Source: Rhynchopus sp. YZ270_cl-10 (taxonomy: Eukaryota > Euglenozoa > Diplonemea > Diplonemida > Diplonemidae). From it: DNA of 64,000 bases. A program made the position numbers and the translations under genes. Positions 20,461-30,785 of the stretch are shown here, piece by piece (within the stretch, counting starts at the first letter, position 1; every line of letters starts with the position of its first letter). Where the stretch lies: the NCBI GenBank assembly GCA_964035575.1, contig OZ037907.1, forward strand, positions 1,178,001-1,242,000. The letters are read 5' to 3'. The notes beneath the pieces were generated by a model. It did no database searches. It saw nothing but the letters and a program-made list of their open reading frames with translations, and had not been told where the DNA came from.

Positions 20461-20783
20461 TGCTATTTTGTTTTTTTGGTGACTAATTTTCTTTCAGTGA
20501 TCATCCCAAATAGTTAGGTGTCTTTGTACATTATCAACTTCACTTTGTTTTCTCTTTTGATGCTGTTTTGCTTGGCGTAAGATGCATACGAGGTGTCTTG
20601 CAGCTTCCCTTAGAGACATCGGTGAGGTAGACGATGAAGGGGGAAGGGGAAAATAATAACTTTGTTTCAAGTGCCCTGCGTCCAAACGGTGGCGAAAAGG
20701 CGTTTTTCTGCACAACAATTTCAACCTCTCCTTGTTTCCATTCCCCTCCTCTTTAAGCGAGGTTCATCTGACCAACATATTTG

Positions 20784-20815
20784 GGTACACTGTCACGAGA
20801 CAAAAGCTTTTCTCC
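20784..20815 (+). repeat. Module C, partial
   Basis: GGGTACACTGTCACGAGACA, after which the match to the family fades into a T-rich stretch. Confidence 0.45.
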
Positions 20816-21364
20816 TTCTCTTTTGCTCTCCTTTTTAAGGCTCTCCTGTCACCGATTCCTGTGAAGAAAAAAAATATTCGTGGCTTCTATCCTATGATAG
20901 TCTATAAGCAAACAAAGACCTTTTTGGAGAGCAAATAGAGATGACAAACACATTGTCACGGGAAATGGGGGGAAATTGGGGGAGGGATGGTATTATAACA
21001 ATGGGTCTTTCTGGGGGGGAGGAGGGGAGGGGTAAGGGAGGATGTGAGGGCGGTTCTTTCTGTGAACCGCCTCTTTGTTTTTTTTTGGGAAAAGGATTTC
21101 TATTGGCAAGACAACCTGCTGCAGAGTGGCGTGGCGTGGGTCTTAGCACACCCTACCAACGTGGGGTGGGTCTGGATGGGTTGGGTGTGAGCGTCGTTGC
21201 ACACATCCTCTCCCCTTTCTTCTCTCTCCCATCCCTGCCCTGTCAGCGTGTGTCTCCTACCCTTTTCCGGCGCAACAACACAAACGGATACCTACTATAT
21301 GCGCCCCTTTTAAGAACGTAGGCTGTACAGTATAAAGTATCGCGTGGCAAAAAGGTTTTCTTCT

Positions 21365-21410
21365 GAGGTGACTATGCACGAGAGGCTTAGGTTCATCTGA
21401 TAAAACTCTT
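21365..21410 (+). repeat. Module B hairpin
   Basis: AGGTGA pairs with TCATCT through a G-U pair; the core is GCACGAGAGGCTTAGG and GATAAAACTC follows. Confidence 0.65.
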
Positions 21411-22093
21411 TTTCTTTCTTTTTAGGTGTCGCACAGAGGCGTTTTTTTTGGCACAACAAACTACCATTTTCAGGTGGCTAAGAGAGAGAGAGTGTGTGTG
21501 TCTCAGGTTCACCTGACCCAAGTCTTTCTTAGTGATCTGTTCTGCTTTGTACAATCGAAGTCTGTCGTTGCTTTCGCCATCGGTTTAGCTGGCCAGGGTG
21601 TCGCACGGCATGGGTAGCGTACCAAAAGACGAATGAAGAGATTTTTTTGGCCTCAAAGAAGTTTCCTCTTCACTGCCAGTAATGAAAATATCACGACAAT
21701 TTATTACACACTTTACGCACAAACAAACTTTGCGATAACTTCCCTTTGGGGGGGTTGTTGGTAAATGCGGCGTGTCGACACTAACCACTGACGCACACCT
21801 TGACGTCGTCACTGACGCCAAACTGATAATCCATGAAGAGTTCTGTGCACCACCTACGGTAGCTACCACCGGCAGATGTGCTTTCCGTGTTGACAGGGTT
21901 TTAAAATGAACAAAGAAAATTAAAGTTTAACACCGATTTTAGAAATTTTGTGTTTTTTGGCAGTAAATCAACTTCCACTCCACTAATCTAATCGAGTAAA
22001 AATATGGTGGACTCAGCGGAGGTCAGTCCCGGCGGGGAAAATGCAGAAATCAGCACAATAGTGCCTTTGTGAGATGCTTAAATGCAAAAACGG

Positions 22094-22355
22094 GTACTGT
22101 ACTGTACTGTACTGTACTGTACTGTACTGTACTGTACTGTACTGTACTGTACTGTACTGTACTGTACTGTACTGTACTGTACTGTACTGTACTGTACTGT
22201 ACTGTACTGTACTGTACTGTACTGTACTGTACTGTACTGTACTGTACTGTACTGTACTGTACTGTACTGTACTGTACTGTACTGTACTGTACTGTACTGT
22301 ACTGTACTGTACTGTACTGTACTGTACTGTACTGTACTGTACTGTACTGTACTGT
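22094..22355. repeat. Pentamer array (ACTGT)n, about 52 copies
   Basis: Perfect tandem repeat of a 5-base unit across 262 bases, without visible errors. Each junction forms the palindrome GTAC. Long tyrosine/cysteine reading frames through it are artefacts of the periodicity. Confidence 0.98.
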
Positions 22356-22652
22356 GTATACTGTGTATACTGTGTATACTGTGTATACTGTGTATACTGT
22401 GTATACTGTGTATACTGTGTATACTGTGTATACTGTGTATACTGTGTATACTGTGTATACTGTGTATACTGTGTATACTGTGTATACTGTGTATACTGTG
22501 TATACTGTGTATACTGTGTATACTGTGTATACTGTGTATACTGTGTATACTGTGTATACTGTGTATACTGTGTATACTGTGTATACTGTGTATACTGTGT
22601 ATACTGTGTATACTGTGTATACTGTGTATACTGTGTACTGTGTACTGTGTAA
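22352..22652. repeat. Nonamer array (ACTGTGTAT)n, about 32 copies
   Basis: It abuts the pentamer array and ends with two 8-base variants (ACTGTGT). Each unit contains GTATAC across the junction. The seamless change from 5-mer to 9-mer implies replication-type expansion of a variant unit. Confidence 0.97.
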
Positions 22653-22994
22653 AAACCAGAGGGACCCTATGGATTTTTAGATTTTGAACTGAAAATTTTG
22701 GAGCATAAATTTGGAGAACAAAATTACTATGTCCGAGTTTGAGGCCCAAAAATTCCATTAAAGCAAGAATTTTTAACTTTTGAGTATCTGTGGTACTCTC
22801 ATAATTTTTCCTAACTCGCACAAAATTTCTAAAAACGGTGTAAAAAAAAAAACTGCGGAGGTGTCGCGGAGTGTCTTCAAGCGCTTTCAACAAATTAAGT
22901 AAAGCTTAAAGGGAGAGGGGGCACCAGAGGCTAACAAATTAAAAAAAGTCATCTTTTTGTTTTCCGTGTTTGCCTACACCATTGATACATTCCC

Positions 22995-23023
22995 ACACCA
23001 GATAAACCAAACCACCCACGAAT
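22995..23023 (+). promoter_or_regulatory. Pyrimidine-rich AG site and leader before Ctr gene 1
   Basis: ATTCCCACACCAG is followed by ATAAACCAAACCACCCACGA and then the ATG. The same leader stands before the second Ctr gene (34957-34984), so it was copied with the gene and may be the mature 5' UTR. Confidence 0.5.
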
Positions 23024-23838
23024 ATGCCTCGTATGCACACCGCCCTCGCAGTTCTGCTGCTGTTCTGTGTGTGCCCTGTGCACAGCACGACGTGTGGGTC
23101 CTTCACTGAGGCGCAGTGTGTGATGTGCACGATGGACACATCCATGGTGTGCAAGGGTATGATGTCTTCTGCAGATGCGGTGTGCGGGGGGCGCTCGATG
23201 GCCGAGTGTCTGTCGTGCACGTGGATGAACGGCATGTGCATGGCCTCAGCCACGCCCACACCTGGCACGCCGTCCACACCCATGCCCATGGATATGCCTA
23301 TGGATATGAACATGGACGTGCCCATGGACATGTCGTCGCACTCAACAGAGACACACTCAATGGCAATGCATTTCACACACAGCTCCAACGTGCGCATCCT
23401 GTTTGAGTGGTGGGACACCACTTCGGACGGCACGTACGCCGTCTCCTGCCTGAGTCTCGTGGTGGTGGCGTTTTTGGTGCAAATTGCGCGTGAACCGGTG
23501 AACCGTTTGCACAAAGCAGTCCAGACACACAAGGTGGTGTCAAACGTATGTTATCCCCAATCTAATCTCATTCAAATGTTTTCCTCATCTTTTGTTGGGC
23601 ACCTGACAACACAAAACACACGAAACAGCTTGCAAGCCCGAAGTGGTGGGGTGTGGTGATGCTGTTCTTCGTGCATCAGGGCTTTGCGTACTTCTTGATG
23701 CTTGCGGCGATGACGTTCAACATTGGTGTGTTCCTCTGTATTGTGGCAGGGTTGACGTTGGGTTGGGCAGCCGTGCCGCTGCTGAGCAACGAAGAAAACG
23801 AAGTCAAGGATATTGAACAGGAGTCAACTGTGATATGA
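23024..23838 (+). CDS. Ctr/SLC31-type copper transporter, paralog 1 (two exons)
   Basis: High-affinity copper(I) uptake protein of a plasma or internal membrane. Exon 1 is 23024-23545, the intron 23546-23628 (83 bases, GTATGT...ACAG, phase 0), and exon 2 23629-23838; 243 aa in total. It opens with a signal peptide (ALAVLLLFCVCPVHS). A Cys/Met-rich extracellular domain follows, with CVMCTMDTSMVCKGMM and a run of MPMDMPMDMNMDVPMDM metal-binding motifs. The first membrane span is TYAVSCLSLVVVAFLVQIA. Exon 2 supplies the second span with the diagnostic MxxxM (YFLMLAAMTFN) and the third with GxxxG (AGLTLGWAA). A doubled Met block distinguishes it from paralog 2 at 34985. The intron separates span 1 from spans 2-3. 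Family call is firm; transport specificity is inferred. Confidence 0.93.
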
Positions 23839-24048
23839 ACGCACACAACGGGCACGATATTTAACGCAGCTTTGCATCCCCTCGGTTCACAACCAAGCAA
23901 GCACATCCCTTCAACAGTCCGCTGTTGTAGAAGAACAACAAAAACTCTTTTATTTTACTTTTTTCAGGTGTTCCCTGAGCCTTGTCTCCCCTTCCCCCTT
24001 CAACCTGCCCACAAGCGCGCTTGATCCTGCGCGCTAACGAATGTGATC

Positions 24049-24097
24049 AAGGTGACTAAGCACGAGAGGCTTAGATACATTCATCTTAGAAACTTGT
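24049..24097 (+). repeat. Module B hairpin after Ctr gene 1
   Basis: AAGGTGACTAAGCACGAGAG, then GCTTAGATACATTCATCTTAG, with a short insertion in the 3' arm. It lies about 210 bases after the Ctr stop. Confidence 0.65.
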
Positions 24098-24859
24098 CTC
24101 TTTTTTTGTTGCACTATCAACTTCACTTTGTTGTCTTTTCCTCTTTTTATACTACAAAACGTATAGCCTACAAAGCGTAGGTGGGTGCGTATTAATAGAC
24201 ACTGCCTCGTGTATACGCTGCCCTGTCTGTTCATATGGGTTACACTATAGACAACCACATTGGGCGAGCAGGGTGGGCTGTACCGTTGCAGTGCTGCGAA
24301 ACCTCTTTCTTCGGCTGCAATAAAAAAAAAAATCGTTTTTCCACGCAGTTTCTGTTATCTCTTACTAGCATTGTAAGAATGTGCAGGACAGTGCGTGGTG
24401 ACTTTTGGCTTTGTTGCCCTTATGGCACACTAGGCTACGTCAGAATACGTAGCAAGAACACTTATGGCCTTGTTTTTTGGCATGAAAAGAAAACCAAAAA
24501 AAACAAACAAAACAAATCGTTGTTTTCCCTACCATGGGGGGATGCTCCCCCAAGAAAAACGTTCCCCCTCGACTTCACAGCGTGAATGGAAATTAGTGAA
24601 AATCTGTGAATGCATTCGCAGTTGTCCGCCAGGGTTGAGGGCGACGCTGTGTGTATACCTTTTGTGCAGTGCATAGACTGCCGACATTGACTGCGGAGCT
24701 TTGCCCAATTCCTTTTTTTGGTGTAAAGTTGTTGCACAATTGAAAAAACAATTTCTTTTTCAAATAAGAACTCCTTTGATCCCTCACTTTCCCTTGACAG
24801 GGCAGTTTCCCCCTGCTTTTTGAGCATCTTCCGTTTCTAAGAAGAAAAATAAGTTACGG

Positions 24860-24912
24860 TACAGTGGAGCACATCCTTGAGATGTCTACACTAATCCAAC
24901 GAAGTTTTCAAA
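24860..24912 (+). repeat. Module D
   Basis: ACAGTGGAGCACATCCTTGA, then GATGTCTACACTAATCCAAC and GAAGTTTTCAAA, aligned with 5499 and 42029. Confidence 0.55.
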
Positions 24913-25313
24913 TGAACGAAAGAGAGTTGCGCAGTTCCGTATCCATTGTTGGTTTGCGCTCACATGTTTGCAAGAGTCGCTCAGTATTAGGCTTATTGGC
25001 AGGCATCTCTCTGCTGATGTTATATGCCCCCTTGACCGATAGCAAACAGCATATTTGAGATTTCTTTGTGCAGATTGCACCTATGTAAGTTGTCTTCTTC
25101 TTTTTTCTTGGGGTTTTTAATCACTCACTAACGTTTAAGTCTGCTGTTGTGGTGTTCTGGTATTGTGAGAACGCATTGTCCCCATCACAGCCCGTTTAGT
25201 GTTGTACGCAGCGACGCAGTGATGCAACCATTAAAAAGATTTGACTACCGTACGGGCAGGGTGCATCTGTTCTTGGAAGGCTTGGGTTCATCGAAAATCC
25301 CCCTTCTTTATGT

Positions 25314-25360
25314 AAGGTGACTAAGCACGAGAGGCTTAGGGTCATCTTATAACCTTTTCT
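25314..25360 (+). repeat. Module B hairpin
   Basis: AGGTGACTAAGCACGAGAGG, then CTTAGGGTCATCTTATAACC. Identical to the consensus in the stem. Confidence 0.7.
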
Positions 25361-25498
25361 TATATTTTCCCTATTTGCTTTGCTCTTTTTTTCAATACGT
25401 CGCAAGACAATATGTCCGTTTACGCATTCACCTTTAACAGCCGATTTCATAGCAACGTAGGGTAGGGTGCATGTGAACAGTGCTTTGAGTTTCATTTT

Positions 25499-27290
25499 TT
25501 GAAAAGAACAGGGGTGGGCGGGCACCCTGGGGTTTTTTCCATTTTTTTGGATCGGGCACCCGGGTTTTTTCTAAGGATTTTTACAGGCAATTTTTGGATT
25601 TTTCTGAGAACACGCTGCCCCCCTGCCGAAATATGTTCTCGGTTTTCCCTTTTCGGGGGGTTTTTTTGGCCTTTTTCGGGTTTTCCGAGTTTTTACCCTC
25701 ACTGTCACGGGGTCATTTTGAAAAAAATGGGCAAATTCTTGGCTGATACACGTTTTGGTCATTACCACCAGCGAGTTGCTTAGCGGGGTTAAATTGAACT
25801 ATGATTCTGGACCCACTGTAACGTGAACCGCCCCCTCGACATTCAAGAAGGGGTCCTAAACCCGGGCGCGCTACGCGCTACGTGCACCCCGAATGTTCGG
25901 GATGAATATAAAACGGCGCAGCAGCAGGGCGTTCGCCCCGGGGCGAAAAATATTTTTTTTCGTTAAAAAAATCTTTTCCTGAAAAAATGACATTTTATTT
26001 CGCCCCAGGGCTTCGCCCCACCGGGGCGAAACCCTGTATAAATAAATAAATAAATAAATAAAAAAAGGGGGAAAAAAAAAAAAAAAGAGAGAGAGAGATT
26101 TCTCCCCACCACCCTGTAGACCCCCCCGGAGGGGGGGTCGCAGAGGGGTGCATGTCCACTGTACTCAAAATCATCCGCAAACCCGCCTGCCGTGAGAGGA
26201 AGTTTCCCCAGCACTCCCGCTCGCTCCTCAATCCTGCAGTCTGCTGAAGGTGTACCGTACCCCCTGTTATAGAAGGTGTCACTGCTCGTGTCAACTCTAC
26301 TTTCAACGGCAGAGAGTTGAAAATAATCAAAATAAGGATGAAGTCTCATATGACAGATGCCTCTCTTGTACATCTGTTTGATTAAACAACACAAAGAGAC
26401 CCTCAGTGAGGGGGGATTGATGAAATTCTCCATCGTTTTGCTGGTTTTAGTATCAGGAAAGTTCAGCTGTAATATCACTTGTGCTGGGGAAGGGATCACG
26501 CGCAAATAGCAAATTTTTTTTGACCATTCAGTACCAGGGATTCACCCCACGAACTAACTTCTCTCCGGCGGGAAAATTTTTTTTGACCTATTTTAAGCAC
26601 TAGTAAAAAAACGAAAATTTCGGGGTTTTTGGCATTTCGCCACGATCAGGAAAAAACGATGGCGATAGCGAACGCCCTGCGCAGCAGGCGAAAAAAAATT
26701 AGGGTACAGTATAAAAAATGCAGCTTTACACCACAAAGCCACTCAGCGAATCCTTTTTTGCAGAGCAAAAAAGGGAAAATGGCGCCGCAGGCAAATTTTT
26801 TTATAAGGTGCAGCCCTGGGCGGCGCGGAATTATTTTTCTTTTTCGTTCCTCAGTGCCGTCAGGGCCTGCCCAAGTGCGCCAACGCAATGCACTTTGCTA
26901 CCACCGTGGTGGCGAGCACTTGCAGCACTGCAAGAAGCAAGGTTCCCTCGACGTTTGCAGTCACACGCACCATACTGTATTATTATTTATTCTGTTATGC
27001 GGGAGGTGAAAGGGACGAGACCGAAGGAAGCGGGGTGGAGACTTTTTTTTGTTCATTATGGCTTGGTACCGCACTCCCCGGGCAGAGTGCGAGTTATTCT
27101 CAGCCACACGGGGCCCGGCCCGACCCCCCAGACTTTTCCCCCTAAGAATAACCCTTAGAAAAATAAATTTACCCCGTATAAAATCCTTAGAAAAAATAAT
27201 TTTTCCCCCGTGGAAAATCCTTAGAAAAAATAAAATAAAATCAAAATCGGGCCCCGGGCACCCACTTTAGGCCCAGGCCTGGAAAAGAAC
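25499..27290. mobile_element. Possible element with GGGCACCC-rich ends
   Basis: Left end GGGTGGGCGGGCACCC and right end CGGGCCCCGGGCACCC share a GC motif. Both flanks repeat TTTTTCTAAGGATTTT, in opposite orientation (25571 against 27180-27225). The interior has GC hairpins (GGGGCGAA / TTCGCCCC near 25940-26030) and an AATA tetramer tract at 26037-26060. Open frames on both strands are not recognisable. No target duplication was confirmed, so the limits are tentative. Confidence 0.35.
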
Positions 27291-27708
27291 GTTTCTTTTT
27301 TTTTTTTTTTTGAAAGCGTGGTGTCCAGGGTTTTATATAGGAAATTTTTCCTGAACAAACAGGGGCAAAAACTGAGGATTCATTTTTTCTCACCCACCCA
27401 AAATCAAAGTTGTTTTTTCGGCTGGGGCCAGTTGTGGTGTGCCTTGAACCCCTTGACTTCCCCTGCAACGTGAGGAAGTCTTTGATGTTGTTAACAATAT
27501 CAGTACCTTGTCCTTCACAGCGGAACTTCTCGTCCAACTGATCCAGAGACTCTGTTTTCCACTTGTCATACTCCGTGTGGTATGCGGGATGACTAGGCAG
27601 AGCTTCCCTCACCTTGCGAGTGCGGGCAGTCGTTCGGGTTGTCACCCCCATACTGGTGAGGGACATTTGCCCGGGCTGTGGTTTCTTCGGTACGTATTTC
27701 TTTGGCAT
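27241..27708 (-). CDS. Hypothetical basic protein, possibly element-encoded
   Basis: A 155-aa open frame starts MPKKYVPKKPQPGQMSLTSM and is rich in basic residues (TTRTTARTRKVREAL). A plausible structured part is EYDKWKTESLDQLDEKFRCEGQGTDIV. The last 30 residues run through A/T-rich repeat sequence (poly-lysine), so the true end is uncertain. The ATG lies about 120 bases downstream of a family E repeat in the same orientation, as if that repeat were its 5' leader. No family recognised; it may be a fragment of a transposon protein or a chance frame. Confidence 0.3.
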   Translation of the reverse strand: MPKKYVPKKPQPGQMSLTSMGVTTRTTARTRKVREALPSHPAYHTEYDKWKTESLDQLDEKFRCEGQGTDIVNNIKDFLTLQGKSRGSRHTTTGPSRKNNFDFGWVRKNESSVFAPVCSGKISYIKPWTPRFQKKKKKKRSFPGLGLKWVPGARF

Positions 27709-27784
27709 TTTGTGTTTTTTTCCTGTTGTGCGCCTGGTGCACGAATTGTAAGTAGCCAGTACATTTATAACAAAGAAAGGGAGG

Positions 27785-27950
27785 TCATGGCACCCAAAGG
27801 TTCCTAGCGAAGCCACGGTACGCAACATTTCAAAAAAAAATGCGCTTATAATCGCACATTTTTACAGCCAAACTATGTCAGGGAAGGGTGGGTTGCAATC
27901 TTGCGCCGCAGGCGCACGGTACGCTACTTTTATAATTTCGCCATGATGCA
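27785..27950 (-). repeat. Family E interspersed repeat, minus orientation
   Basis: Read on the minus strand it has GTAGCGTACCGTGCGCCTGC, GGCGCAAGATTGCAACCC, then TTGCGTACCGTGGCTTCGC and CTTTGGGTGCCATGACC. Same order as the + copies at 28425, 32303 and 41562. Confidence 0.75.
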
Positions 27951-28177
27951 TGCTTCCTTTTCCTTCGGCGTTTTACCAATTGAGTCGCGTTCTGGCTGTG
28001 ACGGGGGTGTGGCCACCCCAGAAAAGTTAAAACCCGGGGAAAACCCAGGCTGAAGCCGGGCTTGCTCTGCGCAAAATTAATTAAGCCCGGGTTTTCCCGG
28101 GCTTACTGCCCAAGATTTTCACCGCTGGTCACGAGTCGTGTTCTAAGCCAGTAAAACCAGGGGTGGAGGTGCGTCTA

Positions 28178-28770
28178 CTGACCCGGTTTCAAAACCGGGT
28201 CAAAAAAAAAAAAAATGGGATTTTGGCGAAAAACCCGGTTTGGGAAAAAAAAAAAAAATGGGATTTGCAATTTTGGGAGAAAATCGATTTTTTTTGGTAC
28301 CTCACACGAGCCTCTGAGAGTGACCAGAAATGGCCTCATGAACAAAGTGACTCCATCACAGCCAGAACGCGACTCAATTAGTCAAACGCCGAAGCAAAAG
28401 GAAGCATGCAGCATGGCGAAATAATAAAAGTAGCGTACCGTGCGCCTGCGGCGCAAGCTTGCAACCCACCCCCAAAATGTACAATTTTAAGCGCATTTTT
28501 TTTTTGAAATGTTGCGTACCGTGGCTTCGCCAGGAACCTTTGAGGCCATGACCGCCGAGAAATCCACTTTTGCCGAGTGCGTGAAGTTCGGTGTGCTGAA
28601 CAAAGGGGGAACATGGACCCTACTCCCCTTCATCAAGGCACAAACGCTGTTGCGCAAGTTCTCCGCCAAAGAAGTGTAACAACCAGGTCGCACGTGCCAG
28701 TGTCATTTTCGCGCGCAGCGCGAAAAAATTTTTTTGACCCCAAAAAGCTCAGACCGGGTCAAACCGGGTC
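28178..28770. mobile_element. TIR element with doubled GACCCGGTTT ends
   Basis: The left end carries GACCCGGTTT followed by its own complement AAACCGGGTC. The right end is GACCGGGTCAAACCGGGTC. A 165-bp interior (28288-28450) matches 41428-41590 in a sister element with different end motifs. A family E repeat occupies 28425-28556. No transposase is visible, so it is probably non-autonomous. Confidence 0.55.
28425..28560 (+). repeat. Family E interspersed repeat
   Basis: GTAGCGTACCGTGCGCCTGC with GGCGCAAGCTTGCAACCC, then TTGCGTACCGTGGCTTCGCC and GGCCATGACCGCCG. GCGCCTGCGGCGC and GGCTTCGCC form small hairpins. Confidence 0.75.
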
Positions 28771-29279
28771 TTTTTTGAAAACCCAAATCTATCTCCATCT
28801 CTGAGTAAAACGCCAAAAAAAAAAAAATTTTTTTTTAGGTCCGAAAAGGGGATTTTTTTTTTTTTTTTTTCCAATAATGGTGTGGCTAAATCCAGTACAA
28901 AAACAGCACAAAAGAAGTACAAAAGAAGTACAAAAATTACACTTTATTTTGGGGGTGTTTTTCGCGAAAAATTATTTCCCTGTATAAACTTTTTGGGCAC
29001 GGATGCTGCCAGATCTGGCCAGATTTGGGGGCCAATTTCCCAGATCTGGCTCGTTTTCCAGATGTGGAGATCTTGTTTCCAGATCTGGCCAGATCTGGCC
29101 AGATCTGGGAATCTGGGAAATTTTTTTTTTCAAAAAAAAAAAAAAACTCCCCAGATCTGGCCAGATCTGGAAATCTGGCCAGTTTTTTTTTTCCCTCAGA
29201 TTTCTGGCTATTGTCTCCCAGGGAAAGGGACTCTCGAATTTTTTTTTTCGCCCCTAAAAAGGGCTAATTTCGACGATTT

Positions 29280-29960
29280 GAGGCCATTTAAAGCAAAATT
29301 TGGCACTTTTGAGCATCTGTGGGGGTCTAAAACGTGGTTTTGCGAACCCGAAATTTCATGGTTTTTACCAACGACAAGTCGATTTTTGAAAAATCTCGAA
29401 AAAAAAAATTTTTTTTTTCCGGGAAAATTTTGACCCCTGAGCAGGGTTTTTGTGTACCAAAAAGTGCAAAAAAACGCAAGAGTCGGGTGTTTTGACGATC
29501 TGGTACCGCCATATGCAGTACAGGGGCCCACAATTTCGACTTTTTCTTAGCAATTTCCTTCATAATTTTTTTTTTCTTCGATTTCTGGCAAAGGCAAATC
29601 TCAGGCAAAAAAAATTCACCCCTGATAGTGGGTCCTTGGGTGTCCAAAGATGCCAAAAACACAAAAATTTTGATGTTTTGACCATCTGTGGGCGCCTAAA
29701 ACGCACTTCTCTGCCCAAAAAATGAAAATCGATTTTTCCTTAGCGTTTTTATAGCCGTGATTTTTGGGTATTTTTTCGCAAAGGGAAAAAAAAAAATATC
29801 AACCAAAATAGTGGGTCCTTGGGTGACCAAAAATGCAAAAAAACGTTTTTTTTTGGTGTTTTGACCCTTCAGAACCACCCAAAACGCACTTTTGTGTACC
29901 AAAACACGCATATTTCAGATTTCCTCAGCAATTCCTTCACAAGTGCAAGGTGATTTTTGA
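29280..29960 (+). repeat. Subterminal tandem repeats, about 185-bp period
   Basis: The block TTTTGANCATCTGTGGG...CTAAAACGCAC recurs near 29312, 29493, 29673 and 29862. A diverged set is at 37640-38115. Confidence 0.7.
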
Positions 29961-30057
29961 CCAAACTAATTTTGTGCACTTTTTTTGTGGTCACGTAACG
30001 CTAAAATCCTCTCCGTGATGCGAGAATTACATGTGAGAATGCGATAATGATTCTCGC

Positions 30058-30785
30058 ATGCGAACGCCCAAAACCACGAAGGAGGACGCAAGCAAGGCTT
30101 CAGTGCACTTAGGTACAGGATGCGTCGTTTTCAGTTACAAAAAAGGGTACTGTGAAGCGGTTGAGACACACACACAGACCCGTTGCAAAATGCATCTGGG
30201 ACCCACGCTAGACCCCCCAAAAGCTGTAAAACCATATATTTCCATCTCGCGACCCCAGCGGATGTGGACTGAGGTGTTTTTTTTTGGGTGTTTAGAAAGG
30301 TTTTTGTCCGATTGGAGAATTTTTTCGGTAAGTGTTGCATTTTGTCCCCACTGAGTGTGCACTCAGAAAACACTCATCAAAAAAACGACCTTTCTGTTCG
30401 GTAAAAAATAGTTATTTTCTATCGTAGTAGTGGGTTTGTCGTGCAGTGATGTTCTTTGTACCTGGAGAGTGGGCCGAGTGCAAGGTATGTTTTTAACCCC
30501 CCGATTTTCTCCCTTTTCGACATGTTCGCTATTTTTTAGCTTTTTTTTTTTTTTGTCAACAAAAATGTCACTTTTACGTTTAAGGGGTACGGGGCGGCTT
30601 CTTGTTTGTTTGTTTGTTTTTTTGTTGTAGTCTCTACTTTTACATTCAATTTCTCTTAACAGGTACCCGAACCGACGACCCTTCATCATAACAGCGAAGC
30701 AGTGCCGACGGAAGAGCTGGTGCAATTATTTCAAAACCAGGTGGCGATCGTAAAAGTCGGGTTTATATACCAACTTTTCCATTAA
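30058..30785 (+). CDS. Predicted three-exon gene inside TIR element copy 1, unknown function
   Basis: Exons 30058-30327, 30431-30484 and 30663-30785 are all multiples of three and join in phase 0 to a 148-aa product. Intron 1 has a consensus GTAAGT donor; intron 2 has GTATGT and ends AACAG after a pyrimidine-rich stretch. The protein starts MRTPKTTKEDASKASVHLGT, with a Cys-containing part (GYCEAVE, RCKMHLGP). Exon 2 gives WVCRAVMFFVPGEWAECK and exon 3 ends VAIVKVGFIYQLFH. I recognise no domain. The acceptor of intron 1 (GTAGTAG) has a weak pyrimidine tract and is the least certain point. The sister copy at 53835-54562 preserves the same structure. It could be a cargo gene or a small accessory protein of the element. 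Confidence 0.5.

Larger units (their letters stand above)
20461..21925. other. Spacer after coiled-coil gene
   Basis: No gene recognised. It holds partial module A pieces (CATTATCAACTTCACTTTG at 20528; GTGCCCTGCGTCC...GAAAAGGCG at 20672), a partial module C (20784-20815) and module B (21365-21410). Purine-rich and pyrimidine-rich blocks cover 20990-21060 and 21205-21250. A minus-strand open frame at 21585-21869 resembles nothing known. Confidence 0.5.
21926..22846. mobile_element. Inverted-repeat unit enclosing the tandem arrays
   Basis: ACACCGATTTTAGAAATTTTG (21930-21950) faces its near-exact complement at 22820-22842. This gives inverted ends of about 22 bp around a 0.9-kb segment made mostly of two tandem arrays. 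No target-site duplication is clear. It may be a small foldback element. Confidence 0.55.
23839..25498. other. Spacer after Ctr gene 1
   Basis: No gene recognised. It holds module B (24049-24097), a module A tail (GCACTATCAACTTCACTTTG near 24111), module D (24860-24912) and module B (25314-25360). Confidence 0.5.

Noticed and set aside
22094-22652. CRISPR-like array
   Set aside because: Units are 5 and 9 bp with no spacers, and no cas genes are present in this eukaryotic window.
22069-22893. Long Tyr/Cys or His/Ser-repeat reading frames in all frames through the 22-kb arrays
   Set aside because: They arise because short tandem units without stop codons are open in every frame; no leader, no codon bias, no homology.
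25963-26505. 180-aa minus-strand frame at 26 kb
   Set aside because: It runs through the AATA and A-run tracts and GC hairpins of a repeat; no plausible start signal or homology.
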